Positions 22,041-31,900 of a DNA stretch of 64,000 bases are shown here, in pieces. Below the pieces are notes generated by a model, which saw nothing but the letters and a program-made list of their open reading frames with translations, searched no databases and was not told the origin of the DNA. A program made the position numbers and the translations under genes. How positions within the stretch are numbered: the stretch's first letter is position 1; every line of letters begins with the position of its first letter. This DNA is from Symsagittifera roscoffensis (Eukaryota > Xenacoelomorpha > Acoela > Convolutidae). The stretch is from the NCBI RefSeq assembly GCF_963678635.1, contig NC_087067.1, positions 8,663,716 to 8,727,715 on the forward strand, in the 5' to 3' direction.

Positions 22041-22869
22041 TGCTAAAACACAAACCAAAAGTCAAGATTGACTGACTTAACAAACAAAATTTTTTAGAGA
22101 GCAAGCTTTAAATTGCTGAAACAGTAAAAGTCACAAAAAAGACAACCGAGAAAAAAAATCACAAGATGAACTGGCAGATAGACAACAGAGCAATACAAAG
22201 AGTCATTAAGACAGGGCATTGAGTCAATTCAGTGATCAGTGAAGTCTGGAGTCACAAGAAAAAATGAAAGAAGCACACGAGAGAAAGGGATACACACACA
22301 CAGAGAGAGAAAGGGAGAGAGAGAGAGAGAGAAAGAAAGAGAGAGACAGAGAAAGAGAGAGAGAGAGAGGGAGAGAGAAACAGCGATAGATAGAAACTGA
22401 CAAACTGTTCAATTTGATAAACTCAATTGAATCGGTGTTTTATAAATTTGTGGATATTTGTTGTTGCTTAGGGGATTCGTAATCCGTCGCTGCAAGATCT
22501 GAATTCGAACCTGATTTAAAAAATAGAAGTTCCACAAAAAAAACACTCCAAATTATTTTTTGTGCTATTATATATATTGCTATGTATGAAGTCTGTGAAG
22601 TCACCTTAGCTTTGCTAAATCGCTGATGTGTTATTCGGTACGCTTACCGTTAGTTTTTGAATCAGACTTAGGGATGAGATACATGATTTTTTACATTATG
22701 CGCTGCGATATGTTTGCTGATATAATATGAATTTTTGATGAATTTTGATGAATTTTTTGTCATTGAAAAGTACGTGGAGCATAAGGTATTTGTTCAGAGC
22801 AACAGAGTTTAGGTGAAAAACGTCGAAGTCAGAGAGAATAGTGTTTTCAGGAAAAGAAGAAGATTTTTT
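22041..22869 (+). other. Copia leader with a GA-rich microsatellite
   Basis: Untranslated leader with an imperfect (GA)n tract at about 22283-22388. An A-box-like TTGCTTAGGGG (22464-22474) and a B-box-like GAATTCGAACC (22501-22511) occur 37 bases apart, a possible tRNA-derived insert. No reading frame supported. Confidence 0.5.
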
Positions 22870-23666
22870 TCATATTTTGCGGAGCAAATTGAGGCTTGAA
22901 TTTTTCATCTTAAACTGAATAAAGTTTTCAATAGAGAAATAGATGAGAAAGATTTTGCATCCAGTGTTAGGAATAATGCTACTGTAGAACAGAGAGAGGC
23001 ATCTTTAAGAAAAGGGAGAGAAATTTTAAGTGAAAAAGAATTGCATGTTTGGAATGAGTTGGTGCAATGTTTAGACAAAAATCTGTTTTCTTTTCAAGAC
23101 CATATAAAGGCAAGGGAAGTAAGGCTTGGGAAATTTTGTGCAAAATGTTCAAAAGCGCCGAGAGACCTAGACGTGAAAAGATGTTTGTGTCAATCATTCT
23201 TAAAGGCCTACCAAAAGAGTTCAATACGTTTTGTACTTTAGTTAAGTTTAGAAAAGATGATAAGAGTTTGAACGAAATTAAGAAAATTTGTTAAAATTTG
23301 AAAGTGATCATAAAAATGAGAAGGAGGAGACTGAACATTCGTTTATTTCTAGAACAAAAACATGTTTTGGGTGCAATTAGACAGGTGGCATAGCAGCTCA
23401 TTGTAGATCTAAGTTAGTGAATAAGGTTAACCAGTCATCTAGTGATAGAATTCCTGTGAAATGTTTCAAGTGCTTAGAAATAGGACACATAGCTAGGGAT
23501 TGTAAGAAGGAATTTGAGAAAAAAAGCGTGAGAGAAGACCAGCTGTTGGATAAAAGAAGTGAAACCTATTTTAGCTTTTACAACTCAGCTGAGAGAGTCG
23601 ACGGTGACCTAGTTATAGATTCAGGGGCAACTTGCACTATGATAAAGGATAGGAATTCATTTGTTG
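22870..23666 (+). pseudogene. Copia gag and protease start (decayed)
   Basis: A UBN2-type gag segment reads A-W-E-I-L-C-K-M-F-K-S and I-I-L-K-G-L-P-K-E-F-N-T-F (23127-23240). After a stop come a decayed knuckle and an intact CCHC knuckle, C-F-K-C-L-E-I-G-H-I-A-R-D-C (23462-23503). The aspartic protease starts at D-L-V-I-D-S-G-A-T (23608-23634). Frames shift several times. The coding sequence is cut at 23666 inside the protease by a solo gypsy LTR. Confidence 0.75.
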
Positions 23667-24515
23667 CGTAACAGTCGCCTACTTCGGTCACATATGAGGT
23701 TAAAAAATATAGGCCCTATAACCATTGGCTCAAGAGTCAGGGACACTATCTCTTGTGTTTTTCTACCTCGAACGGTCGGAGCCAATTCGGTTCACTTGCG
23801 ACATGAGACTAAAAACCCGTTACAGCTTAAAGGCCACTACCAAAATACCCTCCCCCACTCTAAAAAATGAGAACGTCCCCATACTCAGGTCTCAAAATAC
23901 CCAAATAACGCGAACGCCCTTAAAAACAGGGGCGGAACAATCCGTACGGTTGCTTTTTATTAGACAGTGGAACTTTGATCCACTTCAGATGGATCAACCT
24001 ACAACTCTCTTTACCTCAACATAACAATCAAAAAACACACTCAAGAAAATTAAATTGGGTACTCACATACCAGCACATTCGAGAATTAGAGGTAACTAAA
24101 TTAGTAAGCAACTTGAGAATAATTGGGGAATTAAGTTTGGTTCAATAAATTCTAATCGAACAAGTTTTATCTCAAGAATAGGGTTTTGGTTCTGGACCAT
24201 TGGGACACCTCGGTTGTCCACCTTTCCACCGAAGGTTCACTCTGGTCTAACTGAATTTCGATGTTCTTTGTTTTCTGTATCAAGATAGGACAGCTCTACT
24301 CTCGTATTATTTAAATGTCGGAAATTGCGAATTGGATAAAAATCCCGCGTTTTTTATCCGGTCGTTCTGATCTTGTAATTCTGAGATTTTCAGTTTTTGC
24401 GAGAAAGTTGAGCATGACAGGCCCAATTCGATTTTCTGAAAAATTAAATTTCCTCCCAAAATTACGTAGTTCGTATTCCTCAAGGTCAAACTTCCAAACA
24501 TGACCGACTGGCACA
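23667..24515 (-). mobile_element. Solo LTR 2 of the giant gypsy family (inverted)
   Basis: An 849-bp reverse complement of the gypsy LTR, with the same internal landmarks as solo LTR 1. It is flanked by TTG (23664-23666) and TTG (24516-24518). Deleting it with one TTG restores the copia protease frame across the site. More similar to 20148-21034 in places than to the full element, so it may be an older subfamily. Confidence 0.88.
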
Positions 24516-25485
24516 TTGAGCTGGACCACAGTTTTAGAGAAACTGTTGAAAACGCTAACAAAACGGAGTCTAAGGCTTAAGGTGAAGGAAGAGTTGAGTT
24601 TTTCGTGAAAGATTGTCAAGGAAATTCAAAAAAAATTTCAATGAGGTATTGTTTCTATGTACCAGAAAACTCAGAAAATTAAGTGTCCGTTTCAAACCTT
24701 ACTAGAGGAGGGGCAAATGTAATTTTTGGAGAAAAGTCATGTTTTGAGCAAGGAATTGGGACTGTTTATCCACTTAGTGAGCGAGGTAATCTTTTCATTT
24801 GGAAAATAATAGGATTTGGAAATCACGAAAAATTAAGTGTAGAAAAAATGGAAAACAATTCTTCGGAGTTCGGAGTCAGTAAGACTTATTTTTGCAGAGA
24901 AACAGAAGATAAGAATTTTAGTGAGCAAAATAAGAACATGATTGGATATCGCACGATGTCACTCAAAAGTCATGTATTGAGCATGGAAATGGGACTGTTT
25001 ATCCACTTAGTGAGCGAGGTGATCTTTTCATTTGGAAAAAAAATAGGATTTGGAAATCACAAAAAGTGCTGAAAAAGCGGTAAGCAATTCTTCAGAGTTC
25101 AGAGTCAGTAAGATTTATTCTTGCAGAGAAAAAGAAGAGTAGAATTTTAGCGAGATAATTGTTTACTTGATAAAAGACGATGATATAAGGAAAGAAGTTG
25201 AGCTGAAAAATGAACCTAGAGCCAATCCCAAATCTAAAACGTCATTAGTTGAACGAGGTAAGGAGGAGTCGAGAAACTTATCGAGGTTGAGAAGTTTCAG
25301 AGTATGGACATGAAGCTAGGTTCAAAGCTAAGAGAGCGTAAGAAGTTTGAAAGCAGAGCAGGCAAAATGATACGGATATTTGACTTAGGACAGAAAAAAA
25401 GTGATATTGCTCTTATAAACATCGTATGGGACATGGTAAAACTGAACCCCCAGACTAGTGTAGGCTATGATTTAGTACTTTTTTT
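24516..25485 (+). pseudogene. Copia protease end, pre-integrase and 3' coding relic
   Basis: Continues the protease after the solo LTR (E-L-D-H-S-F-R-E-T), then the copia pre-integrase signature: R-Y-C-F-Y-V-P-E and L-S-V-S-N-L-T-R-G-G-A-N-V. After that the frame leaves the normal copia order. There is a duplicated ~190-bp block, then an unassigned frame (25304-25490) up to the polypurine tract. Integrase core, RT and RNase H are absent, so this is a deletion derivative. Confidence 0.7.
24737..25155 (+). repeat. 190-bp internal duplication around an LTR fragment
   Basis: Two related blocks (24737-24925 and 24967-25155) both run from AAAGTCATG through CTGTTTATCCACTTAGTGAG to GAATTTTAG. Between them lies AAGAACATGATTGGATATCG with flanking bases, which matches the copia LTR interior (21855 and 25563). 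This is consistent with template switching or unequal recombination. Confidence 0.7.
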
Positions 25486-25496
25486 GAAAGGAGGAG
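25486..25496 (+). promoter_or_regulatory. Copia polypurine tract
   Basis: GAAAGGAGGAG abuts the 3' LTR start TGTTAAG, the expected place for the plus-strand primer of an LTR retroelement. Confidence 0.75.
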
Positions 25497-25704
25497 TGTT
25501 AAGTTTCGGAGAAATGACCTCTCACTTTATAGAGAAGTCATTTCCCTCTTTTTGGTTCAAAATAAGAACATGGTTGGATATCGCACGATGTCACGTGATA
25601 ATGTGCGATGTCATATCACGAGATCAGATCTCAACAGGCGGTTAACTTTTCATATATTTAGAAGTTGATTTACTAGTATTTTATCGCTCTCTAATTAAAC
25701 TGTT
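25497..25704 (+). repeat. Copia 3' LTR, first part
   Basis: Matches 21785-21994 of the 5' LTR and is interrupted at 25704 by the gypsy element. It continues at 48492-48514. Confidence 0.85.
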
Positions 25705-26608
25705 TGTGCCAGTCGGTCATATTCGGAAGTTTGACCTTGAGAGAAGCAAAAAACACTTGATTTTGGAGTGAAATTTAATTTTTAAAAATTTCGAATGGAA
25801 CCTGTCATGCACGATTTTCTCGCGATAACTGAAAATCAGAAAAGAGAAGTCAGAACAATCGAGTAAAAATCGCGGGAAAGTTGCTAAATAAAACGGTGGG
25901 AAATTGCTATTCGCAATTTCTGTCACAATAGAACAAGAGTAGAGCTGTCCCATCTAAAACAGAGACGAGAGCATTCCCACGAACTGGATTGTTGTGATTG
26001 GAGTACTATTATTAACTGGACCAGAGTGAACCTTCGGTGGAAAGGTGGACAGCTAGAGTGTCCCAATGGTTCACGAGAACTTACAGTCTAGAGAAAAAAC
26101 TTGTTCTTATTATTAAAACTGACTAACATTAAACTCATTTTAGTTACTTTATTAATTCTTGAGTTACTTACCGACTTATTTACTTCCTGGTTCTTGAGCG
26201 TGCTACAATGTGAGTACTTAATTTAAATTCCTAGAGTGTGTTTTATAATTGTTATGTTGAGGTAAGGCGAGTTTTAGGTTGATCCATCTGAAATGGATCA
26301 AAGTTCCACTGTCTAATAAAAAGTAACTTAACGGATTGTTCCAACCCGGTTTTTAACGGCGTTCATGTATTTTGGGTATCTAGAGACCTAAGTATGGGGA
26401 CGTTTCTAATTCTAGAGTGGGGGGATATTTTAGTAGTAGCCTTTAAGCTGTAACGGCTCGTAGTCTCATGTCACAAACGAACCGAACTGGCTCCGACCGT
26501 TCTTGAGGTAGAAAAACACAAGAGATGGTGTCCCTGACCCTTGAGCCAGTGGTTATAGGGCCTATTTTTCTTAAGCCTCATGTGTGACTGCAGTAGACGA
26601 ATGTTACA
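25705..26608 (+). repeat. Gypsy 5' LTR
   Basis: Begins TGTGCCAGTCGG, ends GAATGTTACA, 904 bp. Contains a perfect 9-bp inverted repeat, TTGATCCAT / ATGGATCAA (26279-26301), and AATAAA at 26315-26320, which suggests the R/U5 side of a polyadenylation region. Identical to 47588-48491 apart from one base noticed. Confidence 0.93.
26279..26320 (+). promoter_or_regulatory. LTR hairpin plus polyadenylation signal
   Basis: TTGATCCAT-CTGAA-ATGGATCAA can form a 9-bp stem, 13 bases before AATAAA. The hairpin is kept in both solo LTRs, with one mismatch in solo LTR 2. The 3' LTR counterpart is at 48162-48203, where it would end the element's transcript. Confidence 0.5.
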
Positions 26609-26619
26609 TAGTGTTTTTA

Positions 26620-26634
26620 TGGCGCTCCTGGGTG
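26620..26634 (+). promoter_or_regulatory. Candidate gypsy primer-binding site
   Basis: TGGCGCTCCTGGGTG starts with TGG (complement of a tRNA CCA end) 11 bases after the LTR. The matching tRNA is not identified, and the 11-base gap is larger than usual, so this is tentative. Confidence 0.3.
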
Positions 26635-27108
26635 TTTACGACATCAAAACTACGGAGTCGAACCCACTTGAGACAGCTTCGGGCTGAATGCCCATTCTAG
26701 AGTACCGGTGGTACGGTTCGACAGGAACGTGCAAACCTTCGGGTTGTACCGTGATAGCTTTTTAAGAAAACTCGAGAAAATTTCCTGGTACGCTCTCCGA
26801 ACGAGGCTTAGCTAACCGAGTAAAGGGGGGCAACTAGGGGGACAAAAACACGAGCAAAAAGACAAAAAGCAAAACAAAAAAACAAAAAAAGAATAGAAAA
26901 AGGAACAAAAACCATAAAACGAAAAAAGACAGTGACTTTGACACCAGATTAGTTGGATCAAACCTTTATATTAATTAAATAGTATACCCATACTGTTTTA
27001 CAAGTTCGATCGTTTCGATCAACCTAGCAATTTAAACCAGTAAACTGAATAAAGTGCCCGAAGTGGGGCGTTGTCAAGGGTTTTCAGATAGCTTGGAACT
27101 TAGCTGGA

Positions 27109-27300
27109 CCAATAGGAGACTTGACTGGAAGAGGTGACCAGCCGAGTGGGAAAGTGGTTCAGGGACACTTGAGCTGAACCAATAGAAGACTTGACTGGAA
27201 GAGGTGACCAGCCGAGTGGGAAAGTGGTTCAGGGACACTTGAGCTGAACCAATAGGAGACTGGACTGGAACAGGTGACCAGTCGAGTGGGAAAGCAGCCA
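27109..27300 (+). repeat. 70-bp tandem repeat, about 2.7 units
   Basis: Units start CCAATAGGAGAC at 27109, CCAATAGAAGAC at 27179 and CCAATAGGAGAC at 27249. They share GGTGACCAG and CGAGTGGGAAAG. The first two are almost identical and the third is partial. Confidence 0.85.
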
Positions 27301-28164
27301 AGAAGGATTTGGCAATTCTCGAGTTCTCAAGTTGGGCAGAACGGGTATCGTTAAAATCCACATTACATTATAGGAGATAAGTGTAAAATAGGATAGGCGA
27401 CATCCCCCGGTTTTGAGGAACGTTTTTACTAGAGCAGGCCTGGAGACAGGTCTACGGTTTTCTCTTGAGAGGTTTAGCACCCGGCGCTTAAGGTAATTTT
27501 AGGCTTAAGAAGGGGGGCTAAAAAGGGGGGAGGTTAGAAGGGGGCTGGTTAAGTTAGAGGTTGGCGGTTGTAAATTGTAAAAGGGGGGAAATTAGAGTAA
27601 CTAATTAGTCGACATCGTTGACTTAGTTACATTAGAAATTAACACGCGTTGGTAATATTAGGTGGATATCGAAATTTGAACTCGAGTTAAGGAAGGTACC
27701 CTGGTCGGATTGGTAGGGGGGAAGGGACATAGACAGTTTTTGTAATACCCCATAAGATCGCTAGCAGGGGGGAAGGAAACGCGTGGCAATTAGGTGCAAG
27801 ACATTTTTTCGATAGAATGTAGACATTTGTCACCTTTGAATTTTAGGTGGGCTCATCTTTCTGTTTTTATTACTTTTTCTTGCTTAGATTTTTGTTGCAT
27901 TTTGGTGAGGATTTGTGTTAAAATTTTGTACGAACAGGTGATCACAAGATACCTGCGCACAGGTTTTGGTCTCAAGTTACTTGGAACATTGAAATAGAGG
28001 TAGCCAAAAAGAGAAATAAGAAAAAGGGGGGTCAGCATTTGGCTTTTAAGAGAGGATTTTGGGAAAATTTTACTAGAGCTTGAGTGGTGGTACAAGGTAC
28101 GGCGAATCAAGAAGTCCCCATAACGAAGAGGGAAAAAGTCCCACCACCCAGACACTTGCCAACA

Positions 28165-28700
28165 GTCTTGCGACAGGGTCTTGGGACAAGGTCTTGGGAC
28201 AAGGTCTTGGGACAGGGTCTTGGGACGGCGTCTTGGGACAGGGTCTTGGGACAAGGTCTTGGGACAAGGGTCTTGGGACAGGGTCTTGGGACAGGGTCTT
28301 GGGACAAGGTCTTGGGACAGGGTCTTGGGACAAGGTCTTGGGACAGGGTCTTGGGACAAGGTCTTGGGACAAGGTCTTGGGACAAGGTCTTGGGACAAGG
28401 TCTTGGGACGGGGTCTTGGGACAAGGTCTTGGGACGGGGTCTTGGGACAAGGGTCTAGGGACAGGGTCTTGGGACAGTAGTCTTGGGACACTAGTCTTGG
28501 GACACTAGTCTTGGGACACTAATCTTGGGACAGTAGTCTTGGGACAGTAGTCTTGGGACACTAGCCTTGGGACAGTAGTCTTAGACAAGAGTCTTGGGAC
28601 ACGGCCGGAAAGTACTGGGACGGTACCGAACAGTCTTGGGACAGGAGAAAGAAGCCTGGGACGGTACAAAGAAGAGTAGGGACGGCAATTGGAAGTCTTG
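28165..28700 (+). repeat. 13-bp minisatellite in the gypsy leader
   Basis: Unit CTTGGGACAAGGT, with ACAGGGT and ACGGGGT variants, is repeated without interruption to about 28460. It then changes to 14-bp units with ACACTAGT or ACAGTAGT and peters out by about 28700. More than 25 units are visible. Because 13 is not a multiple of 3, all six frames show long repetitive reading frames. These are artefacts, not genes. Confidence 0.93.
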
Positions 28701-28957
28701 GGACAGTGTAAAAAATTGAAGTAAAATTACAAGAAGTGTTTTAAGACAGAATTAAGATAAAACAAGACTAATTGGAACCAGGTACGGTTGAGACCACAAA
28801 TAAGGAAAGTTTCTCGAAAAGTTAATAAAGAGAACTGAAACAAGGTTTTCACCACGTTGTATATTTTTTTTTCTCTTCCTTCCCGAAAGATTTTATTCTT
28901 AGAATAGGATTGTGTATATAGTAAAACTGTAAATAAAAGCAATTGTAAATAGAAATA

Positions 28958-31900
28958 ATGAGGCGGAGCAGGGTACCGGTAGCTGAAAAAAGACCTACCG
29001 AAGCAAAGTATAATTCGTCGCTACGCAAAACAACATCAATGGGCCCAAAGATAACAAAGAAGAACTTTTCAGTTAACATGGTCAGCATAAGGAGTACAGC
29101 GGAGAGAGCAAGAGAGGGCATGGAAGGGGAACGAGTAGAACCCACCATCGAGATTGATCTAGAGACACCTGATCAAAGTGTTGATGAAACAAGGAAAATA
29201 GCGACGGAGTCAACTCCAATGCCCAATGCAGAAGAACCAAACTCGAAACCCATAGAATTCTCACCAATAGACAACGTGGAAGATGCAATAGGCAACACCG
29301 AAGAAACGGTGAAAGAAGACTCTCAAGTAAAAAAGACATCTTTTACAGAAAGGTTGGCGATGATGGTCGGAATAAAAACGAAAGAGAACGTGACTGAAGA
29401 ACCAAAAGCTGAAAGAGCACGAACATTTGGAACAGTAAGCACGAAGACGACAGAAGCCAATCCGAGAGAGGAACAAACTAGAGCAGAAGCGACGGCCGAA
29501 GAAAGACCGACGGCTGACCATGAAGAGGCTACTCTTGAGCTAGGTGACTTGATGGCGAAACTGAATCAGATCGACAAAAAGCTGAAGCACAGCGAAGAGG
29601 ACAGAGAAGTGATAAGAAAAGAATTAAGATACAACAAAAACGAGTATCTGGATAGTTATTTTAACCTGGCCAAGGCAACAGAAGAGAGACTCAAGGAAAT
29701 GTCAGATAATGTAGAAACCACCAATGAAGAACGAGATAAGAACATCAAAAAAGATTTGCAACAGTTAAAAAACCGATATGATGATGTCAACAGCCAATTA
29801 GGTAGCCTGGAAAAGAGAATGGACACAATGAGCAAAAATCAGGCCGAGAGTTCGTGTGCAATACAGGCGAAATTGGATGCAATCTTGAGTAATTCTACCT
29901 CACAAGAAAGACCGGCAGCGGATCGCGCGCAAGGCACCAGAGTTGACTTTGTGGAACCACAAAGGAACAAACGGCAATCGACACCGTTGCCCTTAACCCG
30001 GGATACGGTGAGCATAGCACCAACAGCTGCTAAAACAATCATGAAGAATGGAATGTCAAGTACAACGACTGGTCCGGGGGACTCAACAGCTAACAGCAAC
30101 GCAGGTCCGGATGCTATGACATGGGCAAACACTTGGGAGATGATGAACAGGACTCTAGAGGCCTTCGCCACGAGGAACACTAACTGGAGCGATAGGAGAG
30201 ATGGGAAATCAAGAAAAACATTCAAGAAGCCAAAAGAATTCAAAGACGACTCAGATGGATGCATTGACACGTGGGTGGAAGTGATGAGATTACATCTAGA
30301 GCAAGACAACTTGAACGATGAAAGACAAGCATGCACAGCCATACTCAGCAATTTAGAAGGCACAGCATTAAAATGCGTGGTTGCGAAGAAAGAAGAAGAA
30401 CGCGATACCGCGGACAAGATCTTCGAGATATTGCTGAATCGATTCGGGTCAGGCATGAAGGGTCACCAAGCGATGATGCGATTTGAAAAGAGAAGGCAGA
30501 GGGACGACGAGTCAATAGATCGGTTCCTAGATGATCTCGAGAGCTTGAGAAGAAGGAGTGACCCAGAGGAGTCGACAAACAGAAGAAACTTTAGCATTGC
30601 CTCGAAGTTCATTGATGGGGTAAAAAGTGACGACTTAAGGACAATGTTAGCAACATACTACACATTGTCGAAAGACAGCGCACCAACCCCAGAAGAAATG
30701 AGACAGAAATCAAGGGAATACATGCTGATGAAACCCAAGAAATACTCGTATTCAGAAAACAGGAACACGCAAGGGGGAAGTCAACCGCAGAGGTCGTCAT
30801 GGTACAAACCTAGAGATGACATGGACAAGCGCAGATCATGCGCGAACTGCGGGTCGGCGGATCACCACGTGGCTGACTGCACAACATACAAACAAGGCAT
30901 GAAGAGTCTAGGATATGCACCAGATGAGGAGGACATGAGCCAGATGGAGGAACACGAGTACTATAGTGGCTTAATCATCAAGATAGGCGCAAGATGCTTC
31001 TTCTGTAACCAGGAGGGGCACTTCCGAATGGATTGTCCCTTGTTCTGGGAAGCGGTCAAGGACCAGAGTCACCCTAAACATAAGTTGGCATTAGCGGCGG
31101 TGCAGAATCAGCGGAACAGGCAAAACGAATTTGAATCGAGGAACTTAGGAGCACCAAGCACGGAATTGCCGACGAAGACAGTGAAAGCTGTATCACATGT
31201 TAATGATGCCATAGAATCCGCGGCAGGGAACTCTCTAGAGATAAATTATGAGAAAGCGGCGACGGAAGCAATTGCCAAAGTGAAACAGAATCTGGCTGCG
31301 AAAGAAATAGAGCAACGACTAAAGCTGGAGATAGAAAGACAGAATTTTAACGAAGCATTAACCGGATCGAAACAAATACCAGAGGCTGTACCAGGCTCAA
31401 CGAAGACAGGGAATTGCAATACTGTGAAAATGGTGACAGGTAAACCTTTTGGCATATCGAGAATCGGGGCAAGGATAATGTCGATAATCACAGTGGGCGG
31501 CCACGAGGTAACCAGAAACTTGGGCGAGCCGAGCGACCAGACGATAATGCACATTGACGTGTATGCAGACTATTTGAGTGGTATAATCCCACAAACGACT
31601 TCTAGAGCACTGAGAGCACTACTCGTGAGAGGGGGCAGCAAGTCGGTACGTGTTGATAGCAGATATACTGAAGCTTACGGTCCACACGAGGTGATGCTAA
31701 ATATAGATGGGATTAACATCTATACCAAGACGATGATAACATGTGACGAAGACCTAATTGGACAAATCTACGTAGGGAAAGAAGAGTTGAAAGTGAGATC
31801 GATTGGACACTGCGCCATGCTTGAAGAAGATGCAATGCACATCGGAACAGAGGCAGATGTGACAGGGCACGTGCTAGATATAAGTGGCAAAAAGACTCAG

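Larger units (their letters stand above)
26609..28957 (+). other. Long gypsy leader
   Basis: A 2.35-kb region between the 5' LTR and the gag ATG, without a supported coding frame. It contains two short hairpins with TTCG loops (26674-26686 and 26734-26745), a 70-bp tandem repeat (27109-27300), G-runs (27506-27590 region) and a 13-bp minisatellite (28165-28700). Such a leader would be expected to carry packaging and translation-initiation signals, which I cannot locate precisely. Confidence 0.7.

Noticed and set aside
28073-28508. Several overlapping repetitive reading frames on both strands (GLGTRSWD-like and SQDPVPRPC-like repeats)
   Set aside because: They are translations of the 13-bp minisatellite in all frames. 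Period 13 is not a multiple of 3 and no real start context is present.
28165-28700. CRISPR-like array
   Set aside because: Units are contiguous 13-mers with no unique spacers, in a eukaryotic retrotransposon leader.
29839-30456. Long antisense frames across gag, pol and the giant ORF (for example 29839-30456, 32587-33099, 34741-35250, 43555-44028)
   Set aside because: Antisense shadows of strongly coding DNA. They show no domain signal, and the plus-strand frames carry all recognisable motifs.
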